Shown piece after piece: positions 60,742-64,000 of a stretch of 64,000 nucleotides of DNA (its first letter is position 1; each line of letters starts with the position of its first letter). Under the pieces are notes generated by a model. That model was not told where the DNA came from and did no database searches. It saw only the letters and a list, made by a program, of their open reading frames with translations. The DNA comes from Streptomyces sp. RKAG293 (GTDB taxonomy: Bacteria > Actinomycetota > Actinomycetes > Streptomycetales > Streptomycetaceae). The stretch spans positions 2,796,501 through 2,860,500 of the forward strand of contig NZ_JAJOZB010000001.1 of NCBI RefSeq assembly GCF_023701745.1, written 5' to 3'. The position numbers were made by a program, and so were the translations under genes.

Positions 60742-61095
60742 TCAGTGGAACGAGTCGCCACAGGCGCACGAGCCGGTGGCGTTCGGGTTGTCGATCGTGA
60801 AGCCCTGCTTCTCGATCGTGTCCACGAAGTCGATGGAGGCGCCGCCCAGGTACGGGGCGCTCATCCGGTCGGTGACGACCTTCACACCGTCGAAGTCCTT
60901 CACGACATCGCCGTCGAGCGAACGCTCGTCGAAGAACAGCTGGTAGCGCAGGCCGGAGCAGCCACCGGGCTGAACGGCGACGCGCAGCGCCAGGTCCTCG
61001 CGGCCTTCCTGCTCGAGCAAGCCCTTGACCTTGGCCGCGGCGGAATCCGACAGGAGAAGTCCGTCGTTCGCGGTGGTCTCGTCCTGAACCGTCAT
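60742..61095 (-). CDS. erpA: Iron-sulfur cluster insertion protein ErpA (HesB/IscA type)
   Basis: This 117-residue A-type carrier has the three conserved Cys: Q-P-G-G-C-S-G near 45 and the C-terminal C-A-C-G near 111-114. It delivers 4Fe-4S or 2Fe-2S clusters to target enzymes. The ATG at 61095 follows GGGAGT. It is divergent from nadA, whose product needs a 4Fe-4S cluster, a sensible neighbourhood. Confidence 0.95.
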   Translation of the reverse strand: MTVQDETTANDGLLLSDSAAAKVKGLLEQEGREDLALRVAVQPGGCSGLRYQLFFDERSLDGDVVKDFDGVKVVTDRMSAPYLGGASIDFVDTIEKQGFTIDNPNATGSCACGDSFH

Positions 61096-61252
61096 CTGCT
61101 TCACTCCCGGGTTGTTCGGACTGCTGCCACCGACTGGTAACCGATGACCCCCCGGATTCATTCCGGGTCCGATACGTCTTGCCGCCAACAATGCTCGCAC
61201 ACCGGAGGCCGGGAACGGAATGCGTCACATTGACGCGACCCCCATCGTCAAT

Positions 61253-61282
61253 CTGACACGAACGGGCTATCATAGATAACGT
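61253..61282 (+). promoter_or_regulatory. nadA promoter
   Basis: CTGACA (61253-61258) and TAACGT (61277-61282) are 18 nt apart. Around them lies an unusually A/T-rich patch, TATCATAGATA (61268-61278), itself an imperfect palindrome that could be an operator. Confidence 0.5.
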
Positions 61283-61327
61283 CAGGTAGACGAAAAGGCT
61301 GTGCTGCACAGAAAGGGCTCCGGGCCC

Positions 61328-62509
61328 GTGACCACCACAGAACCGCTGGATGTGCTGGATGTTCAGCCCACGCCGCTCGCCCTGCTGCTGCTCGGGCGGG
61401 AGTCCGATCCCCGTAGCGAGCGCGGAGTTGACTGCCCCGGCGACCTGCCGGCCGCGTCCGATCCCGACCTGGTCGAGCGCGCCCGCGCCGCCAAGGCGAA
61501 GCTCGGGAGCAGGGTCTTCATCCTGGGCCACCACTACCAGCGCGACGAAGTCATCGAGTTCGCCGATGTGACCGGTGACTCCTTCAAACTCGCGCGGGAC
61601 GCGGCCGCCCGCCCGGAGGCCGAGTACATCGTCTTCTGCGGTGTGCACTTCATGGCCGAGTCCGCGGACATCCTCACGTCCGGCGACCAGGCCGTGATCC
61701 TCCCGGACCTGGCGGCCGGCTGCTCGATGGCCGACATGGCCACCGCCGAGCAGGTCGCCGAGTGCTGGGACGTGCTGACCGAGGCGGGCGTGGCCGGGAC
61801 CACCGTCCCCGTCTCGTACATGAACTCGTCCGCCGACATCAAGGCCTTCACCGGCCGGCACGGCGGCACGATCTGCACGTCCTCGAACGCCGAGCGCGCG
61901 CTGGAGTGGGCGTTCTCGCAGGGCGAGAAGGTGCTCTTCCTTCCCGACCAGCACCTGGGGCGCAACACCGCGGTACGCGACCTGGGCCTGTCGCTCGACG
62001 ACTGCGTCCTCTACAACCCGCACAAGCCGAACGGCGGCCTGACCGTCCAGCAGCTGCGCGACGCCAAGATGATCCTGTGGCGCGGCCACTGCTCCGTGCA
62101 CGGCCGCTTCTCGATCGACTCGGTCGACGACGTCCGCGCCCGGATCCCCGGGGTCAACGTGCTGGTGCACCCCGAGTGCAAGCACGAGGTCGTCTCCGCC
62201 GCCGACTACGTCGGCTCGACGGAGTACATCATCAAGGCGCTGGACGCGGCCCCGGCCGGCTCCGCGTGGGCGATCGGCACCGAGCTGAACCTGGTCCGCC
62301 GGCTCGCCAAGGCGCACCCGGACAAGCAGATCGTCTTCCTCGACAAGACCGTCTGCTTCTGCTCGACGATGAACCGCATCGACCTGCCGCACCTGGTGTG
62401 GACGCTGGAGTCGCTGGCGGACGGCAAGCTCGTCAACCGCATCCAGGTGGACGAGGAGACCGAGCGGTTCGCCAAGCTCGCCCTGGAGCAGATGCTGGCG
62501 CTGCCGTAA
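61328..62509 (+). CDS. nadA: Quinolinate synthase
   Basis: This 393-residue 4Fe-4S dehydratase makes quinolinate from iminoaspartate and dihydroxyacetone phosphate in NAD synthesis. Motifs are L-G-H-H-Y-Q near 60, F-C-G-V-H-F-M-A-E near 103 with the first cluster Cys, H-P-E-C-K near 278 and V-C-F-C-S-T-M near 345. The third Cys region gives three ligands in all. GTG 61328 was chosen because homology starts just after it; a frame extension to 61301 exists. The nadB and nadC genes are outside the window. Confidence 0.95.
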   Translation: MTTTEPLDVLDVQPTPLALLLLGRESDPRSERGVDCPGDLPAASDPDLVERARAAKAKLGSRVFILGHHYQRDEVIEFADVTGDSFKLARDAAARPEAEYIVFCGVHFMAESADILTSGDQAVILPDLAAGCSMADMATAEQVAECWDVLTEAGVAGTTVPVSYMNSSADIKAFTGRHGGTICTSSNAERALEWAFSQGEKVLFLPDQHLGRNTAVRDLGLSLDDCVLYNPHKPNGGLTVQQLRDAKMILWRGHCSVHGRFSIDSVDDVRARIPGVNVLVHPECKHEVVSAADYVGSTEYIIKALDAAPAGSAWAIGTELNLVRRLAKAHPDKQIVFLDKTVCFCSTMNRIDLPHLVWTLESLADGKLVNRIQVDEETERFAKLALEQMLALP

Positions 62510-62533
62510 CCACCGGCTCTGCCGTGGAAACGC

Positions 62534-62579
62534 TGAACGGGCGGGCCGGGACCCCTGGGGGTTCCGGCCCGCCCGTTCA
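62534..62579 (+). terminator. Terminator after nadA
   Basis: A 22-nt arm at 62534-62555 and its complement at 62558-62579 pair with one G-T wobble around a 2-nt loop. The stem starts with TGAACGGGCGGGCCGG. It lies between the convergent nadA and pspAA ends. Confidence 0.9.
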
Positions 62580-62614
62580 TGAGCGGTACGAGGTGCGAGG
62601 TGCGATCGCGCGGC

Positions 62615-62893
62615 TCAGCCGGGGATGAGCCCGTCGTCGCCGAGCATCTCCCGGACCTCCGTGAGGGAGGCGTCGGGAGACGGCAGGATCAGCTCCGACG
62701 GCTCCAGGGAGGCGTCGGGCAGCGGTTCGCCCAGTTCCCGTACGGCGTCGAGCAGGGCTCCCAGGGTCTTGCGGAAGCCTTCCTCGTCACCGGTCTCGAT
62801 CTGGGCGAGCAGTTCGTCGTCCAGCACGTTGAGGCGGGTGAGATGGCCGTCGGCCACCTTCAGCTGCCCCTCCCCCATGATCCTGACGATCAT
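62615..62893 (-). CDS. pspAA: PspA-associated protein PspAA
   Basis: This 92-residue protein begins M-I-V-R-I-M-G-E-G-Q-L, the recognisable start of the PspAA family that accompanies PspA in actinobacteria. The rest is acidic and helical. It lies 80 nt downstream of pspA on the same strand. The ATG at 62893 follows AGGAGG. It presumably modulates the PspA membrane-stress response; the mechanism is not known. Confidence 0.88.
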   Translation of the reverse strand: MIVRIMGEGQLKVADGHLTRLNVLDDELLAQIETGDEEGFRKTLGALLDAVRELGEPLPDASLEPSELILPSPDASLTEVREMLGDDGLIPG

Positions 62894-62934
62894 GACGGCG
62901 CCTCCTAGTCGGTTCGGCTACGGCCCGGCGGTGG

Positions 62935-62982
62935 TCCTGCGTTACTGCTGTCCTGCGTTACTGCTGTCCTGCGTTACTGCTT
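62935..62982. repeat. Three tandem 16-bp repeats at the pspA 3' end
   Basis: TCCTGCGTTACTGCTG occurs at 62935, 62951 and 62967 (last copy ends in T). On the pspA strand each copy carries a TAA: the true pspA stop (62974-62976) plus two more, which fall in the other two frames because 16 is not a multiple of 3. Confidence 0.85.
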
Positions 62983-63744
62983 GTCCATCCGCGGCTTGTC
63001 CTCGGGCTGCTTTCCGCCCTCGATGGCCTGCTGCGGAGTGCCGCCGGCCAGTTCGGCCTTCATGCGGGCCAGCTCCAGCTCGACGTCCGTGCCACCGGAC
63101 AGCCGGTCCAGCTCGGCCTGGATGTCGTCCTTCTGCAGGCCGCTCTGGTCGTCCAGGGCGCCGGACGCCATCAGCTCGTCGAGGGCACCGGCCCGCGCGC
63201 GCAGCTGCTCGGTCTTGTCCTCGGCACGCTGGATCGCCATGCCGACGTCGCCCATCTCCTCGGAGATGCCGGAGAACGCCTCGCCGATCTTGGTCTGGGC
63301 CTGGGCGGCCGTGTACGTGGCCTTGATGGTCTCCTTCTTGGTGCGGAAGGCGTCCACCTTGGCCTGCAGCCGCTGCGACGCGAGAGTGAGCTTCTCCTCC
63401 TCGCCCTGCAACGTCTGGTGCTGCGTCTCCAGGTCCGTGACCTGCTGCTGCAGCGCGGCCCGGCGCGACAGCGCCTCACGGGCCAGATCCTCACGACCCA
63501 GCGCCAGCGCCTTGCGGCCCTGGTCCTCGTAGGTCGACGACTTCTTCTGCAGCTCGTTCAGCTGCAGCTCCAGGCGCTTGCGCGAGGTGGCGACATCGGC
63601 CACACCCCGACGTACCTTCTGCAGCAGTTCCAGCTGCTTCTGGTACGAGTAGTCAAGCGTCTCGCGCGGGTCCTCGGCCCTGTCCAGGGCCTTGTTGGCC
63701 TTCGCGCGGAAAATCAATCCCATCCGCTTCATGACACCGCTCAT
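62974..63744 (-). CDS. pspA: PspA/IM30 membrane-stress protein
   Basis: This 256-residue protein is almost wholly coiled coil at about 25-200, with the typical start M-K-R-M-G-L-I-F-R-A-K-A-N-K-A-L-D and A-E-D-P. It is an ESCRT-III-like protein that polymerises on damaged membranes. A Gln/Pro/Lys-rich tail of about 25 residues follows. The ATG at 63744 is preceded by GGGGGCG. It is paired with pspAA. Confidence 0.94.
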   Translation of the reverse strand: MSGVMKRMGLIFRAKANKALDRAEDPRETLDYSYQKQLELLQKVRRGVADVATSRKRLELQLNELQKKSSTYEDQGRKALALGREDLAREALSRRAALQQQVTDLETQHQTLQGEEEKLTLASQRLQAKVDAFRTKKETIKATYTAAQAQTKIGEAFSGISEEMGDVGMAIQRAEDKTEQLRARAGALDELMASGALDDQSGLQKDDIQAELDRLSGGTDVELELARMKAELAGGTPQQAIEGGKQPEDKPRMDKQ

Positions 63745-63926
63745 GGGCCTCGCGCGCCCCCTTCTCGGACTACAGCTCCAGCACCTCTACAGACCCCACA
63801 GTACGGGCCCTGGTTCCATTACCGCACTGTTCGGCGATGGATGCGCTCCTCCCTAGGGACGATCACGGTTCGGTGACCTAAGGCCCAAGGAGTAGGTGAA
63901 GGCTGGGGTTCCCGCCCCGGGGCACG

Positions 63927-63932
63927 TAACCT
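63927..63932 (+). promoter_or_regulatory. -10 box TAACCT, leaderless layout
   Basis: TAACCT ends 6 nt before the GTG at 63939. The divergent gap between pspA and this gene is otherwise empty of ORFs. Confidence 0.5.
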
Positions 63933-63938
63933 GGAGTC

Positions 63939-64000
63939 GTGTTCCGACGTCGTTCCCCAGATGAGCAGGCCTCAACCACCACGGTGCTTGAGGACCAGCC
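63939..64000 (+). CDS. Start of a DUF3043-like membrane protein (truncated by window end)
   Basis: Only the first 20 codons are in the window: V-F-R-R-R-S-P-D-E-Q-A-S-T-T-T-V-L-E-D-Q. The start M/V-F-R-R-R-S is typical of DUF3043 proteins, which lie divergently beside pspA in streptomycetes (from memory). The family has a basic N terminus and two transmembrane segments. The rest of the gene must be read beyond 64000 to confirm. Confidence 0.65.
   Translation, partial: MFRRRSPDEQASTTTVLEDQ

Overview
The window is very GC-rich (most genes have G or C at nearly every third codon position). It carries actinobacterial markers: a PASTA-domain Ser/Thr kinase, an actinobacterial cytochrome bc1 (qcrCAB) and aa3 oxidase (ctaCDFE) locus, ErpA, a PspA/PspAA pair, a SAM-IV riboswitch and many leaderless genes. 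Gene content and order match the conserved core of a Streptomyces chromosome; from memory it resembles the S. coelicolor SCO2100-SCO2168 stretch, which was not checked against a database. It is housekeeping DNA rather than a genomic island. No tRNA, rRNA, CRISPR array, prophage or transposase gene was seen. The only mobile-element trace is a ~0.17 kb MITE-like element.

Layout. 1-4.2 kb: end of a YhgE/Pip membrane protein, a TetR regulator, a DUF4126 protein, a CrtI-like FAD oxidoreductase and the MITE-like element. 4.2-11.1 kb: one-carbon and thiamine genes (metF, thiE, an Rv2175c-like DNA-binding protein, an FAD oxidoreductase, then a TPP riboswitch driving thiO-thiS-thiG). 11.1-19.4 kb: PASTA kinase, endonuclease IV, a sulfite-oxidase-like protein, bacterioferritin and its ferredoxin under an iron box, class II DAHP synthase, and a TrpE-TrpG fusion behind a Trp attenuator. 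19.3-30.4 kb: uridine kinase, phosphofructokinase, a NarL-type two-component pair (kinase frameshifted), acyltransferase, esterase, glucokinase and several poorly known genes, including an ArsA-like ATPase. 30.5-45.3 kb: acyl-CoA synthetase, GT4 glycosyltransferase, DUF2079 protein, two metallopeptidases, two paralogous NlpC/P60 hydrolases (one behind a likely c-di-AMP riboswitch), a NYN-domain protein, a rhomboid protease and a SAM-IV-controlled NifS-like enzyme. 45.3-57.5 kb: trpD, the bc1 and cytochrome oxidase genes with an L,D-transpeptidase among them, and a cysteine desulfurase-TusA fusion. 57.5-64 kb: PfkB sugar kinase, two Streptomyces-type unknown proteins, erpA, nadA, pspAA-pspA and the start of a further gene.

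Genes that work together: thiOSG with thiE in thiamine synthesis; DAHP synthase, trpE and trpD in the shikimate/tryptophan branch; bfr with bfd in iron storage and release; qcrCAB plus ctaCDFE as the respiratory supercomplex; erpA with nadA, because quinolinate synthase needs a 4Fe-4S cluster; and the desulfurase-TusA fusion as a possible sulfur donor.

The main points of interest are two one-base frameshifts in conserved genes, both at G/C homopolymers and probably sequencing errors; an in-frame insertion beside the active-site GRGYY motif of the TrpE fusion; a SAM-IV riboswitch with its own promoter; a leaderless tryptophan leader peptide; and a recurrent TANNNT plus 6-8 nt plus start-codon layout at about fifteen genes. 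I did not find a convincing new multi-gene system.
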